A stretch of DNA of 64,000 bases from Candidatus Kaistella beijingensis (GTDB lineage: Bacteria; Bacteroidota; Bacteroidia; Flavobacteriales; Weeksellaceae): contig NZ_CP071953.1 in NCBI RefSeq assembly GCF_020084865.1, positions 744,001 through 808,000 on the forward strand. The letters are read 5' to 3'. Both the position numbers and the translations under genes were made by a program. The notes below the pieces were generated by a model. The model was not told where the DNA came from, ran no database searches, and saw only the letters and a list, made by a program, of their open reading frames with translations. Of the stretch, positions 17,244 to 26,210 are shown in pieces. The first letter of the stretch is position 1, and every line of letters begins with the position of its first letter.

Positions 17244-17454
17244 GGTTAGTGTTTTTTAAAAAATTGGTTATTAGTTTTTTTGATGTTCAAAATTCACGAG
17301 AAAATAATTATACTACAATATTTTTTGTACGGTTTGCACGAAATTCTGTATAAATGGTTCTGGAAACTTCTTATTTCGAAAAAAACAATTCTCAAAAAAA
17401 CAGTTTTGCATTTACTGGTAAAAAGATGGATAATAATTATTCACATTTAATTTT

Positions 17455-17462
17455 TAACTTTG
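17455..17462 (+). promoter_or_regulatory. -7 promoter element of the LytTR regulator
   Basis: TAACTTTG ends 15 bases before ATG 17478. An in-frame TTG at 17460 falls inside it, so ATG 17478 is the real start, with a very short leader. Confidence 0.4.
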
Positions 17463-17477
17463 AATAAAACTAAACCG

Positions 17478-18210
17478 ATGATTACTGCAATTTTAATTGA
17501 TGACGAACCCGACGCATTAGAATGCTTACAGTGGGAATTGGAAAATTTCAAGGACGAAATTCGAGTTGCTGCAACCTTTAACAATGCCCACAATGCCATT
17601 GAATTTCTACAAAAAAATGAAACAGACGCCGTTTTTCTTGACGTTGAAATGCCGGAAATGAGCGGTTTTGAATTCCTGGAAAAGTTTGCTAAAAGGAATT
17701 TTGCGGTGATCATTACAACCGCTTATCAGGATTATGCTTTGCCTGCAATCAAAAAACAATGTCTTGACTTCCTGCAAAAACCAACCGATTCTGCTGCAAT
17801 AAAGGAGTGCATCAATAAAATTAAGAACTTTAAAAACGAGCACCTTTTCATCAATTATTTTGAAGAAAAACTCTACCGGAAAGCAGAGAAAGAAGGCCAC
17901 AAAAAAAATCATCATCAATACCGACGGAAAACTGATGTTTCTGCAGCCCGATGAAATCATCTACTGTGAAAGCGACGGGAACTACTCCACCATTTATCTT
18001 GAAAACGAAAAAAAAATTTTGATCTCAACTCCCCTAAAACAGCTTGAAGAAAAACTTACAGACGATTTTTTCAGGATTCACCATTCGTATATCATCAACA
18101 TGAACAAAGTGCAGGAATATTTGAAAAACGACTCGTATGTGATTTTGAGCAACAATATTAAAATTCCGGTTTCAAGGCAGAAAAAATCGAGTTTCTTGGA
18201 CCGTTTCTGA
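17478..18210 (+). pseudogene. LytTR response regulator, frameshifted between its two domains
   Basis: A receiver domain (MITAILIDDEPDALECL, phospho-acceptor Asp in FLDVEMPEMSGFEFL, then TTAYQDYALPAIK and LDFLQKPTD) is read from 17478 and stops at 17954 in its own frame. The LytTR DNA-binding domain (GKLMFLQPDEIIYCESDGNYST, in outline, then IHHSYIINMNKV and IPVSRQKK) is in another frame ending at 18210. They meet at an A8 tract, 17901-17908; with seven A bases the frames join into exactly 243 residues, the normal size. So it is a one-base insertion, a sequencing error, or a site of transcriptional slippage. Both halves look undecayed. The partner kinase starts 11 bases downstream, so this should be a LytS/AlgZ-type two-component pair. 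Confidence 0.8.
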
Positions 18211-18220
18211 ACTTATCCTG

Positions 18221-20104
18221 ATGAAACCCATCGTTACTTTTTTCATATCATTTTTTTCGTTGTTTTTCCAATCGCAGGAGACCTTCAAGGATATTACCCG
18301 AAATTTAAAAACCGACAACGCTCTTTTAGATACCACTTACAGAAAAATTTCCGGCGACACGGTTTCTTTGCTAAAACTCCTGACCTTAAGTGAAAAAAAT
18401 AGAAATGGGACTGCCCAATCGTTTTTCTTGAATAAACTTGGGGTGTTTTACCGCGACAAATCTAAATATTCAGACGCTTTTAATCTTCATCAAAAAGCGC
18501 TAAAAATTGCGAAAAGCAATGACAATCTGGAGCAAATCATCATCAGCGAAAATTTATTGGGCGTTGTTTTTCGAAGAAAGGATGAAATTATTCCGGCCAT
18601 TGAACATCATCAAAAAGCGCTGGAACTAGCAGAATCCATCAAAAATCCAAACGAAACCATTTTACGAAACGTGGCAATTTCGTGCAACAGCCTGGGAAAT
18701 GTTTACCTCACCATGAACCATTTGGATGACGCCCTGCAATACTTTCAAAGGTCGCTAAAAATTGAAAAAATAATTAACAATAAATTAGGTTTAGCAATAA
18801 ATTACCAAAACATCGGCGGAATTTTCGAAAAGAAAAATGACCTGGAAACCGCATTAAAAAATTACCAGCAATCACTTCTTTACAACGAAAAAATCAATTC
18901 CGAAATAGGCAGACTCATTTGTAACAACAGCATTGGGAGCGTGTATTTAAAACAAAACAATCTGGCAAAAGCCGAAAAGTACATTCTACCTACGATACCA
19001 AAAGCAGAGGCAATCGAAGATAATTTCTATATTTCGCTTTCTTACATCAACACAGGTTGGCTTTACTTGCTGCAAAGTAATCCCAAGGCAAAAAGTACCA
19101 TTTTAAAAGGATTGAATATTGCCGAAAAAAATGATTTCATTTCTTCAAAAATTGATGCTTATGAACTGCTGTCCCAACTTTACCAACAGGAAAAGAATTC
19201 AGATTCGGCATTAAAATACTATAAAATTTATGCTACGGAAAAAGAAAAGTTCAACAACCAGAGCACTTTGCGAAGCATAAGCGAACTGAAAAACAAATAT
19301 CTCCTGGAAAAACGAAAAAATGAAATCAACGAGCTGAAAACGGCGAAGGAAGAAATGATGATCAAAATGAACTCCAACAAAGTTGTCTTTTCGATCTTGC
19401 TGCTGTTGTTTATTATTGGTGGGATTTTTTATTATTTCATAAGCAGGCAAAAACAGTTGAGGCAAGAAAGGAAAATGCTATTGATGGAGCAAGATTTGAT
19501 CCGCCTGCAAATGAATCCACATTTTATCTTTAATGCACTGAATTCAATAAAATCGTTCATCGTTAAGAATGACACCCAAAATTCTGTATTTTATCTCAAC
19601 AAATTCGCAAGAATTTTCCGAAATATCCTCACTGGAATACAACAAAAAGAAACGACTTTAAAGCAAGAGCTGGAAAATATTGAAAATTATCTCTCTATTG
19701 AAAATATGAGATTTGGGGGTTCAATTTTTTATAAGATAGAAGTTGATGAAACCGTAGATTCCGAATCGGTAAAAGTTCCTGCATTTCTTCTGCAGGTCTT
19801 TGTGGAAAATGCAATTTGGCACGGTTTGGCATTAAAGAAGGGAGATAAAATACTGATGGTGAAAATTTCTAAAATCCAAAACAACCGACTATTCATCGAA
19901 ATTATTGACAACGGAATCGGCAGAAAAAAATCACAGGAAATTAACTCCGCAAATTCAAACCGGAAAGAATCGCAAGGGTTAATTATTTCTGAACGAAGAC
20001 TTGAAAATTTTTATGCTAAAGAATATTCTTTAAAAATTCTTGATTTGACCGACGAAGAAAAAAATGCGACAGGAACTTCTGTGCAATTGGAAATCCCACA
20101 ATAA
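18221..20104 (+). CDS. Sensor histidine kinase with TPR repeats (LytS/AlgZ type)
   Basis: A 627-residue membrane kinase, partner of the LytTR regulator just upstream. An N-terminal signal segment leads into about seven tetratricopeptide repeats (about 60-340; for example SLGNVYLTMNHLDDALQYFQ and YQNIGGIFEKKNDLETALKN), presumably periplasmic. A short coiled coil and one membrane helix (VVFSILLLLFIIGGIFYYFI, near 390) precede the His_kinase domain with phospho-acceptor His in MNPHFIFNALNSI, then a HATPase domain with VENAIWHGL and IIDNGIGRKKS. This TPR-plus-LytS layout is frequent in Bacteroidota. The signal sensed is unknown. The gene is convergent with atpG. Confidence 0.9.
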   Translation: MKPIVTFFISFFSLFFQSQETFKDITRNLKTDNALLDTTYRKISGDTVSLLKLLTLSEKNRNGTAQSFFLNKLGVFYRDKSKYSDAFNLHQKALKIAKSNDNLEQIIISENLLGVVFRRKDEIIPAIEHHQKALELAESIKNPNETILRNVAISCNSLGNVYLTMNHLDDALQYFQRSLKIEKIINNKLGLAINYQNIGGIFEKKNDLETALKNYQQSLLYNEKINSEIGRLICNNSIGSVYLKQNNLAKAEKYILPTIPKAEAIEDNFYISLSYINTGWLYLLQSNPKAKSTILKGLNIAEKNDFISSKIDAYELLSQLYQQEKNSDSALKYYKIYATEKEKFNNQSTLRSISELKNKYLLEKRKNEINELKTAKEEMMIKMNSNKVVFSILLLLFIIGGIFYYFISRQKQLRQERKMLLMEQDLIRLQMNPHFIFNALNSIKSFIVKNDTQNSVFYLNKFARIFRNILTGIQQKETTLKQELENIENYLSIENMRFGGSIFYKIEVDETVDSESVKVPAFLLQVFVENAIWHGLALKKGDKILMVKISKIQNNRLFIEIIDNGIGRKKSQEINSANSNRKESQGLIISERRLENFYAKEYSLKILDLTDEEKNATGTSVQLEIPQ

Positions 20105-20130
20105 AAAAAGCACCGAAAAACTTCGATGCT
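20103..20130 (-). terminator. Terminator of the ATP synthase operon (after atpG)
   Basis: Minus-strand stem AGCATCGAA/TTCGGTGCT (20130-20122 with 20117-20109, one G-U pair) followed by seven T. Confidence 0.7.
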
Positions 20131-20153
20131 CTCAATATAGATTTCTAAATTTC

Positions 20154-21011
20154 TTACGAATTCTTCAGTGCTTCCGCTCCGCCTACAATTTCCAAGATTT
20201 CGTTGGTAATTGCTGCTTGACGCGCTTTGTTATAGAAAATAACAAGGTCGTTTTTCAAAGCTTGAGCGTTGTCGGTTGCTTTGTGCATTGCCGTCATTCT
20301 CGCTCCGTGTTCTGATGCGATGGAATCTAAAACTGATTTGTAAACTTGCGTTTTGATTGATTTAGGAATCAACACATCAAGAATTTCTTTCGCATTCGGC
20401 TCAAAAATATAGTCGGTGTTTACACTTGAAGTTTTTTCCGCCATCTTGATTGGAAGAACTTGCTCGGTTTTCACTTCCTGAGTTGCCGCGTTGATGAATT
20501 TATTGTAGATCACAAAAACTTTGTCGAATTTCCCTTCTCTGTAATCCTTCATCACGTGTTCCATAAAGTTGGAAACCGCCTCAAAACTCATCGAATCGAA
20601 GATTGCACTTTGGTTGTCATAAACCGTTCTGTTCTTTCTAACCGCTTCGTATACTTTTTTACCAACGGAAAGAATTTCAACTTCGTGCCTTGTATTGCTG
20701 ATTGCGTGGTTCAGTTCTTTAATTACAGAAGAGTTGAAAGCTCCTGCAAGTCCTTTGTTTGAAGTCACTACAATGAAAAGAACTTTCTTCACTTCTCTTT
20801 CAGCAGTATAAGTTCCTACTTCTTCCAAATCGGTTGTGGAACTTACATTTTCGATAATTTCCTGCAATTTTTCGGAGTAAGGTCTCAACATTACAATCGC
20901 ATCGGTTGCTTTCTTTAGTTTCGCTGCCGAAACCATTTTCATCGCACTCGTAATCTGCATTGTAGAAGAGATTGAAGTAATTCTTCCGCGTATTTCCTTT
21001 AAATTTGCCAT
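20154..21011 (-). CDS. atpG: ATP synthase F1 gamma subunit
   Basis: The central rotor shaft of F1 that couples proton flow to catalysis. The 285 residues match the family. Conserved N-terminus MANLKEIRGRITSISSTMQITSAMKMV and C-terminus ITNEILEIVGGAEAL (both coiled-coil helices of the shaft) are seen; RMTAMHKATDNAQAL lies before the C-terminal signature. It is the last gene of the operon here and ends with the terminator at 20103-20130. A 93-base gap rich in repeats separates it from atpA, larger than the other gaps in this operon except those around atpB. Confidence 0.96.
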   Translation of the reverse strand: MANLKEIRGRITSISSTMQITSAMKMVSAAKLKKATDAIVMLRPYSEKLQEIIENVSSTTDLEEVGTYTAEREVKKVLFIVVTSNKGLAGAFNSSVIKELNHAISNTRHEVEILSVGKKVYEAVRKNRTVYDNQSAIFDSMSFEAVSNFMEHVMKDYREGKFDKVFVIYNKFINAATQEVKTEQVLPIKMAEKTSSVNTDYIFEPNAKEILDVLIPKSIKTQVYKSVLDSIASEHGARMTAMHKATDNAQALKNDLVIFYNKARQAAITNEILEIVGGAEALKNS

Positions 21012-21019
21012 TCCTCAAA

Positions 21020-21100
21020 AAGGTTTGATATGGTTTGAAAGTCTGAAGTGGTTTGATATTGTTCAAACAAGGTCAAACAATACCAAATCCATCAAACAAT
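21020..21100. repeat. Repeat-rich spacer between atpA and atpG
   Basis: GGTTTGA occurs three times on the plus strand (near 21023, 21034 and 21051), and TCAAAC recurs four times further right; GTTTGATATTGTT pairs imperfectly with AAACAATACCAAA. The whole spacer is built of 7-8 base units of the same kind. Confidence 0.4.
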
Positions 21101-21104
21101 TATT

Positions 21105-22682
21105 TTAGTTGTATTTCGAAGCTAATTCTGTAGCAGACTGCTTCAAAACATCAGTTACTGCATTGTCAATTTTTCCTGCTTTGATGGCAGACATCGTTTC
21201 TGGATGCTTAGATTTCAAGAATTCTGTATATTCTTTCATAAATTCTTTCACCTTTCTTACAGGAACGTTTCTTAACAAGTTTTCAGTTCCTGCGTAAACC
21301 ATTGCAACTTGGTCTTCAACTCTTAATGGAGAGTTTACCGGCTGTTTCAAGATTTCTACGTTTTTCTCACCTTTAGTAATTACGGCAAGTGTAGAAGCAT
21401 CAAGGTCGGAACCGAATTTCGCAAACGCTTCCAATTCTTTGTACTGCGCTTGGTCAAGTTTTAACGTACCAGAAACTTTCTTCATTGACTTGATCTGTGC
21501 GTTACCACCTACTCTCGATACAGAGATCCCTACGTTGATCGCAGGACGAACTCCCGAGTTGAACAAGTCGGATTCCAAGAAAATCTGTCCGTCTGTAATT
21601 GAAATTACGTTGGTTGGAATATATGCAGAAACGTCTCCCGCTTGAGTTTCGATGATTGGAAGTGCTGTTAACGAACCACCTCCTTTAACCATTGGTCTCA
21701 AAGATTCTGGCAAATCGTTCATTTGTGCAGCGATTGTGTCGTCGGCAATAACTTTTGCCGCTCTTTCCAACAATCTTGAGTGAAGGTAGAAAACGTCTCC
21801 TGGATAAGCTTCACGTCCCGGTGGTCGTCTCAAAAGTAGAGAAAGCTCACGGTAAGCAACCGCTTGTTTAGACAAGTCATCATAAATAATCAAAGCCGGT
21901 CTTCCTGTATCACGGAAATATTCACCGATTGCAGCTCCCGCCATTGGTGCATAAACCTGCATTGGAGAAGGGTCAGAAGCGTTTGCAGCTACAACAACCG
22001 TGTAAGCTAAAGCTCCTTTATCCGCCAAAGTTTGAACGATTTGTGCTACGGTAGAACCTTTTTGTCCCACTGCAACATAAATACAATATACTGGTTGACC
22101 TGCGTCGTAAAATTCTTTTTGATTCAAAATCGTGTCAATCGCAACGGTAGTTTTCCCGGTTTGACGGTCACCGATGATTAATTCTCTCTGTCCTCTTCCG
22201 ATTGGAATCATGGAGTCGATTGCAACGATACCGGTTTGAAGTGGCTCATTTACCGGTTGACGGAAAATTACACCCGGTGCTTTTCTTTCAAGTGGCATTT
22301 CATAAAGGTCGCCTGTGATTGGACCTTTACCGTCGATTGGGTTTCCAAGAGTATCTACTACTCTTCCCAACATTCCTTCACCAACTTTGATTGAGGAAAT
22401 TCTTTTGGTTCTGTTTACGGTATCACCTTCTTTTACCAATTTGGATTCACCAAGAAGTGCAACACCCACATTGTCTTCAGCAAGGTTCAAAACGATACCT
22501 TCAATACCGCTTTCGAATTTTACTAATTCACCGTACTGAACATTTTCTAAACCGTACACCAAAGCGATACCATCACCGATGGTCAAAACAGTTCCCACTT
22601 CTTCCACATTGCTTTGTGTGTCGAAGTTTGCCAACTGCTGTTTAAGAATTGCAGATACTTCTGCCGGATTTATTTCTGCCAT
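21105..22682 (-). CDS. atpA: ATP synthase F1 alpha subunit
   Basis: The non-catalytic, nucleotide-binding subunit of the F1 hexamer. 525 residues. Walker A is GDRQTGKT (about 170-177), Walker B is [11 protein letters not shown], and the arginine finger is in SRVGGNAQ; the alpha-family signature [14 protein letters not shown] is present. The N-terminal segment [15 protein letters not shown] is the delta-contacting helix. It is preceded by atpH (18 bases) and followed by atpG. The catalytic beta gene (atpD) is not in this cluster, as is usual in Flavobacteriia, where atpD and atpC lie elsewhere. Confidence 0.97.
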   Translation of the reverse strand: MAEINPAEVSAILKQQLANFDTQSNVEEVGTVLTIGDGIALVYGLENVQYGELVKFESGIEGIVLNLAEDNVGVALLGESKLVKEGDTVNRTKRISSIKVGEGMLGRVVDTLGNPIDGKGPITGDLYEMPLERKAPGVIFRQPVNEPLQTGIVAIDSMIPIGRGQRELIIGDRQTGKTTVAIDTILNQKEFYDAGQPVYCIYVAVGQKGSTVAQIVQTLADKGALAYTVVVAANASDPSPMQVYAPMAGAAIGEYFRDTGRPALIIYDDLSKQAVAYRELSLLLRRPPGREAYPGDVFYLHSRLLERAAKVIADDTIAAQMNDLPESLRPMVKGGGSLTALPIIETQAGDVSAYIPTNVISITDGQIFLESDLFNSGVRPAINVGISVSRVGGNAQIKSMKKVSGTLKLDQAQYKELEAFAKFGSDLDASTLAVITKGEKNVEILKQPVNSPLRVEDQVAMVYAGTENLLRNVPVRKVKEFMKEYTEFLKSKHPETMSAIKAGKIDNAVTDVLKQSATELASKYN

Positions 22683-22700
22683 TTTATGGTTGTTTTTGTC

Positions 22701-23240
22701 TTAATTTAATTGAAATTCTTTTTTCAGTTTGCTCAATTTGGTTCTCACTGAAGCATCCACTTGTTGGTCACCAACTCTTAAAATATATCCTCCTAAAATT
22801 TCAGGATTGATGATGGATTTCACGTCGAATTTGTTGTCGTGATTCACCAAGTTGGTTGATTTCAAGATGTTGTTGATGTTTTCATTGGAAAGTTGGGAAG
22901 CCGAAGTCAATGTAATTCTTTGAACACCGTTCATGTCTTCCACTTTATTGATGAATTCCTGTGCGATATTCTGCAACTGATTTTCTCTTCCGTGTTTGAT
23001 GACCAACTGAATCAAGTTCTGCGTTACCGGAGAAAAACTTTTGAAGATTTCACCTGCAACACTGATTTTCTTTTTCACGTCGATAATCGGCGAATTGAAA
23101 AAATTCTGCAATTCCTTCGAACCCGCGATGGTTTTCACAACGTCGCCCATTTCACCAAAAACAGTAGAAGTATTTCCACTTTCCTGCGTGAAATTCAGCA
23201 AACCTTGTGCGTATCTCTTTGCTACTTTACTTGTAAGCAT
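22701..23240 (-). CDS. atpH: ATP synthase F1 delta subunit
   Basis: The OSCP-like subunit that joins F1 to the peripheral stalk. 179 residues, with the N-terminal six-helix domain (SKVAKRYAQGLLNFTQESG) and the C-terminal signature NPEILGGYILRVGDQQVDASV, which is the delta/OSCP motif. It starts one base after the atpF stop, so the two genes are translationally coupled, and precedes atpA by 18 bases. Confidence 0.95.
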   Translation of the reverse strand: MLTSKVAKRYAQGLLNFTQESGNTSTVFGEMGDVVKTIAGSKELQNFFNSPIIDVKKKISVAGEIFKSFSPVTQNLIQLVIKHGRENQLQNIAQEFINKVEDMNGVQRITLTSASQLSNENINNILKSTNLVNHDNKFDVKSIINPEILGGYILRVGDQQVDASVRTKLSKLKKEFQLN

Positions 23241-23241
23241 T

Positions 23242-23739
23242 TTAGTTCAAATTAGATTTGTTAAGAATATTTTCCACCAAAGTGTTGTGTGCACCGTCGT
23301 TATCCAACTTTTGCTTCAAAATCGATTCTGCGATGTTTACAGAAAGTGCACCGATTTGGTTTTTTATATCCGCCATTGCAGAAGCTTTTTCAGCTTGGAT
23401 GGATTGTCTCGCTTGCTCAATCATTTTATCACCTTCCGCTTTTGCAGCATCTTTAGCTTCACCTACGATTCTGTCTTTGATTTCTCTTGCTTCCTTCAAA
23501 ATATTATCACGCTCCACTTTTGCTTCACGGATGATTACTTCGTTTTCAGCCTTCAAATTCTGAACTTCCTGTTTTGCCAATTTTGCCTGATTCAAAGAAT
23601 CAACGATGGTCACTTCTCTTTCGTTTACGGCATCCATAATGGGTTTCCATGCGAACTTTCTAAGAACGAAAATCAGTACTAAAAAGATAACCGACTGAAT
23701 GATGAATAAACCTGATGAAAAATTTTCTAATAATCCCAT
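23242..23739 (-). CDS. atpF: ATP synthase F0 b subunit
   Basis: The peripheral stalk subunit: one N-terminal membrane helix (LFIIQSVIFLVLIFVLRKFAW) and a long charged coiled coil (about 30-165, rich in Ala, Glu, Lys) that reaches F1. 165 residues, standard length. The WKPIMDAVNEREVTI segment after the membrane helix is typical. It is followed by atpH with one base between and preceded by atpE with a spacer of about 100 bases. Confidence 0.94.
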   Translation of the reverse strand: MGLLENFSSGLFIIQSVIFLVLIFVLRKFAWKPIMDAVNEREVTIVDSLNQAKLAKQEVQNLKAENEVIIREAKVERDNILKEAREIKDRIVGEAKDAAKAEGDKMIEQARQSIQAEKASAMADIKNQIGALSVNIAESILKQKLDNDGAHNTLVENILNKSNLN

Positions 23740-23838
23740 AAGAGTTATAAAATAAAATTGTAATTAATTTTTGTAATTTTTTAAAAAACCACTTGCCGTA
23801 ACCAACCGTTCCCGGCAAGTGATAGATTTTGCAACTTC

Positions 23839-24033
23839 TTAGTTTACAGCGAATAATGCAGCAAACGCAACCCCTTCTACAAGAGCCGCAGCGATCAACA
23901 TCGCAGTTTGAAGTTTACCAGCTTGTTCTGGTTGTCTAGCCATACCTTCCAAAGCAGCAGCACCGATTTTACCGATACCGATACCTGTTCCGATTACTAC
24001 TAAACCTGCACCAATGATTTTTGGCATTTCCAT
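23839..24033 (-). CDS. atpE: ATP synthase F0 c subunit
   Basis: The ring-forming proteolipid that carries the ions. Only 64 residues, two membrane helices with the loop ARQPE (32-36). The ion-binding carboxylate is Glu53 in AALVEGVAF. The Gln/Ser partners typical of sodium-binding c subunits (as in QxxxE...ES) are not seen in this arrangement, so proton use is the simpler reading. The small size is normal for this phylum. Confidence 0.95.
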   Translation of the reverse strand: MEMPKIIGAGLVVIGTGIGIGKIGAAALEGMARQPEQAGKLQTAMLIAAALVEGVAFAALFAVN

Positions 24034-24094
24034 AATATATAATTTTAAAAAATTAGTCTAAACTTGTTTATTTTTACTTGTTTCTTCCTCTTTC

Positions 24095-25216
24095 TTAATG
24101 ATGTGCTTCCTCATGGTGATGTTCCTCATTTGCCATTCCGAAGTAAACCGCAGAAAGCATCGTGAAGATATACGCCTGTAAAAACGCTACCAAAACTTCC
24201 AATAAATAAAGTACGAAAGTAAGGAACGGGAACGCAACACCTGCAATCACATTTTTAAATACGTAAATCAATCCGATCAAACTCATCACGATTAAGTGAC
24301 CTGCAGACATATTCGCAAAAAGACGTATTAAAAGTGAGAAAGGCTTGATAAATAATCCTAAAAGTTCGATTGGCAACATGATCAACTTCATTGGAACAGG
24401 AACTCCCGGCATCCAAAAAATGTGCTGCCAATAATTTTTGTTCGCAGTGAATTGAGTTATGATAAACGTGATCAAAGCCAAAGCAAAAGTAATCGCGATA
24501 TTTCCTGTAACGTTGATTCCGAATGGCATCAAACCAAAGATATTTAAGAATAAAATGAAGAAAAACACCGTCAATAAATAACCCATGTATTTCTTGTATT
24601 TCGGACCGATGTTTGGTTTGGCGATATCGTCTCTGATGAAAAGAATTAATGGCTCGAAAATTTTACCAACTCCCGTCGGAACTAAAGATTTCTTATAATT
24701 TCTCGCCATAGAACCGAAAATCCACAACATCAACAACGCCGTCACGATAATCATCAAAACGCTTTTGGTAATGGAAAAGTCCAATACTTTTTCGTTGGTA
24801 GCGTGGTGATGCTCATCAAGGTTGATGGTTCCGTTAGCATCTGTTTTTAAGATTTTTTCATGGAAAAGTTTGTAGTGACCACCTTTGCTTTCTGCCACTT
24901 GATCATGGTCGAACGCTGAACTCATCATGGTATGAAGTCCGTTTGCTTTATCGTAGAAAATTACAGGCAACGGAAAACCCCAATGTTTTTCAGTACCATC
25001 GGCTTTTTTCTCCACCATGATATTGAAACTGTGAGAATCTAAAATGTGGTGCTGCTTGAACGCATTAACTTCCTCTAGAGCTTTTTCTTTTTCCGAAAGC
25101 GGCGCTGCAACTTCAGTTCCGTGTTCAGGTGCGGTTGCCACTGCAGTTTCGTGCTGTGCAAATGCTGTTGAAAATGTCGATAAAAAACCTAATACAAGTA
25201 CTACTCTTTTCAGCAT
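24095..25216 (-). CDS. atpB: ATP synthase F0 a subunit
   Basis: The stator subunit that forms the two proton half-channels. 373 residues, about 100 longer than E. coli AtpB, because a signal peptide (ending AFAQ) and a periplasmic domain (about 25-150, His- and Glu-rich) come first, as in other Bacteroidota. The essential arginine is in SLLIRLFANMSAGHL and the conserved Gln in LQAYIFTMLSAVYF. The protein ends in EEHHHEEAHH, a His-rich tail that can mimic a metal-binding tag. It is the first structural gene after two assembly-type genes. Confidence 0.95.
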   Translation of the reverse strand: MLKRVVLVLGFLSTFSTAFAQHETAVATAPEHGTEVAAPLSEKEKALEEVNAFKQHHILDSHSFNIMVEKKADGTEKHWGFPLPVIFYDKANGLHTMMSSAFDHDQVAESKGGHYKLFHEKILKTDANGTINLDEHHHATNEKVLDFSITKSVLMIIVTALLMLWIFGSMARNYKKSLVPTGVGKIFEPLILFIRDDIAKPNIGPKYKKYMGYLLTVFFFILFLNIFGLMPFGINVTGNIAITFALALITFIITQFTANKNYWQHIFWMPGVPVPMKLIMLPIELLGLFIKPFSLLIRLFANMSAGHLIVMSLIGLIYVFKNVIAGVAFPFLTFVLYLLEVLVAFLQAYIFTMLSAVYFGMANEEHHHEEAHH

Positions 25217-25438
25217 TGATATATCTTATTTTAAAGTTTTGCAAAAATAGGACAAATTATCAGAATATAAAAGTCAAATTTTACTGATTTTTTTCATCTT
25301 TTGGATTTGTCTTTCTTAATGGAAATCAGAGGATTTAATTTTTCGTTTATATTCATTGAAACTTTTAATGATTCGTAAAAATTATTTGATTTTAATAATG
25401 AAATCAAAAACTATATCTTCAAAATATTGGGCAACAAC

Positions 25439-25840
25439 TTATTCAGATTCTTTCTTGGAATTTTCAGCATTTGAAAAATCTTCCTTCTGAATAAGTTTCA
25501 CCGAATAGAGGGTTTCCAATAAAAGTGAAATTAAGTAAGGAATGATGAAGTGCATTTTATAATTGGGAACCTCGCTTAAATTTAACTTCTTCATAATCAA
25601 GAACATTATCATCAATTTAAACATCACCAAACCCATAAAAGCGAAACCAATATAAGTCGGGTAAATCTTTTTAATAATGGAAAGAATTGTAATCACCATC
25701 ATAAAAAGCATCGTGAGGAAAAGATAATATTTGATGAAAGTCGTCTCGAAACCGACCTTCAAAAGTTGCCAAATCCCGAAATGGACGAAAAACATTAAAA
25801 AATAGAGAATAATATATAAGGTGTTGTTTTTTAATTTCAT
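25439..25840 (-). CDS. Four-helix membrane protein of the ATP synthase locus
   Basis: A 133-residue integral membrane protein whose function is unknown. Four hydrophobic helices (about 7-28, 36-57, 63-83 and 93-113) and a charged C-terminal tail (QKEDFSNAENSKKESE) are visible. No motif identifies it. It lies between the AtpZ-like gene and atpB, the place of assembly factors such as AtpI in other bacteria, and the two helices in the middle are of similar length to AtpI helices. I infer a role in F0 assembly from position only. A spacer of 222 bases follows before atpB, and the spacer before it holds a dispersed repeat. Confidence 0.65.
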   Translation of the reverse strand: MKLKNNTLYIILYFLMFFVHFGIWQLLKVGFETTFIKYYLFLTMLFMMVITILSIIKKIYPTYIGFAFMGLVMFKLMIMFLIMKKLNLSEVPNYKMHFIIPYLISLLLETLYSVKLIQKEDFSNAENSKKESE

Positions 25841-25859
25841 TTAATGAATATTTTAAGTT

Positions 25860-25920
25860 TTGGCTAAAGCCGATTGAGTTTCATGATATTGAAAACGGGC
25901 TAAAGCCCGTTCCTATTGAA
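25860..25920. repeat. Double TAAA-loop palindrome, copy 2
   Basis: TTGGC-TAAA-GCCGA (25860-25873) and ACGGGC-TAAA-GCCCGT (25895-25910), then TCCTATTGA. Same layout as copy 1 at 8031-8090, but placed inside an operon between two genes read in the same direction. Confidence 0.65.
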
Positions 25921-25928
25921 TAATTGAT

Positions 25929-26210
25929 TTAATTCTTATTTTTAGCTTCACCCTGAACATTTTTCAGTTGCTTCAAAAGCATATAGAAAGCGAGTCCCAT
26001 TCCGAGAAAACCAACGCCGACTGTTAAAAGGTTGTTTTTAATTTCGAAATAATCGTTCAATTTTTTCCCGCCCCAAAAAGCGAATCCCATTGTTGCAAGC
26101 ATTTGGAAAACTATCGCGGAATAAACGCCGTATTGACGAAGCCCGTTTTTCTCAAATTTTTCTTCGTCTTGTTTGCTGAATTCCTGTTCGGTTGGATTTT
26201 CGTGGGACAT
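25929..26210 (-). CDS. AtpZ/AtpI family protein
   Basis: A 93-residue membrane protein of the AtpZ/AtpI group, found before F0 genes and linked to ATP synthase assembly or magnesium supply. An acidic N-terminus (HENPTEQEFSKQDEEK) is followed by two helices: YGVYSAIVFQMLATMGFAFWGG and LLTVGVGFLGMGLAFYMLL. The frame is open to 26252, but a -7 promoter element (26225-26232) lies inside that extension, so ATG 26210 is the start. It is the first gene of the ATP synthase locus and is divergent from ffh. Confidence 0.8.
   Translation of the reverse strand: MSHENPTEQEFSKQDEEKFEKNGLRQYGVYSAIVFQMLATMGFAFWGGKKLNDYFEIKNNLLTVGVGFLGMGLAFYMLLKQLKNVQGEAKNKN

Noticed and set aside
23041-23682. 213-codon open frame on the plus strand across atpH and atpF
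   Set aside because: It overlaps two firmly identified ATP synthase genes on the other strand; its Phe/Ser/Cys-rich product looks like antisense translation.
24095-24125. Engineered His tag at the AtpB C-terminus
   Set aside because: The tail EEHHHEEAHH is interrupted by acidic residues and is a natural His-rich end.
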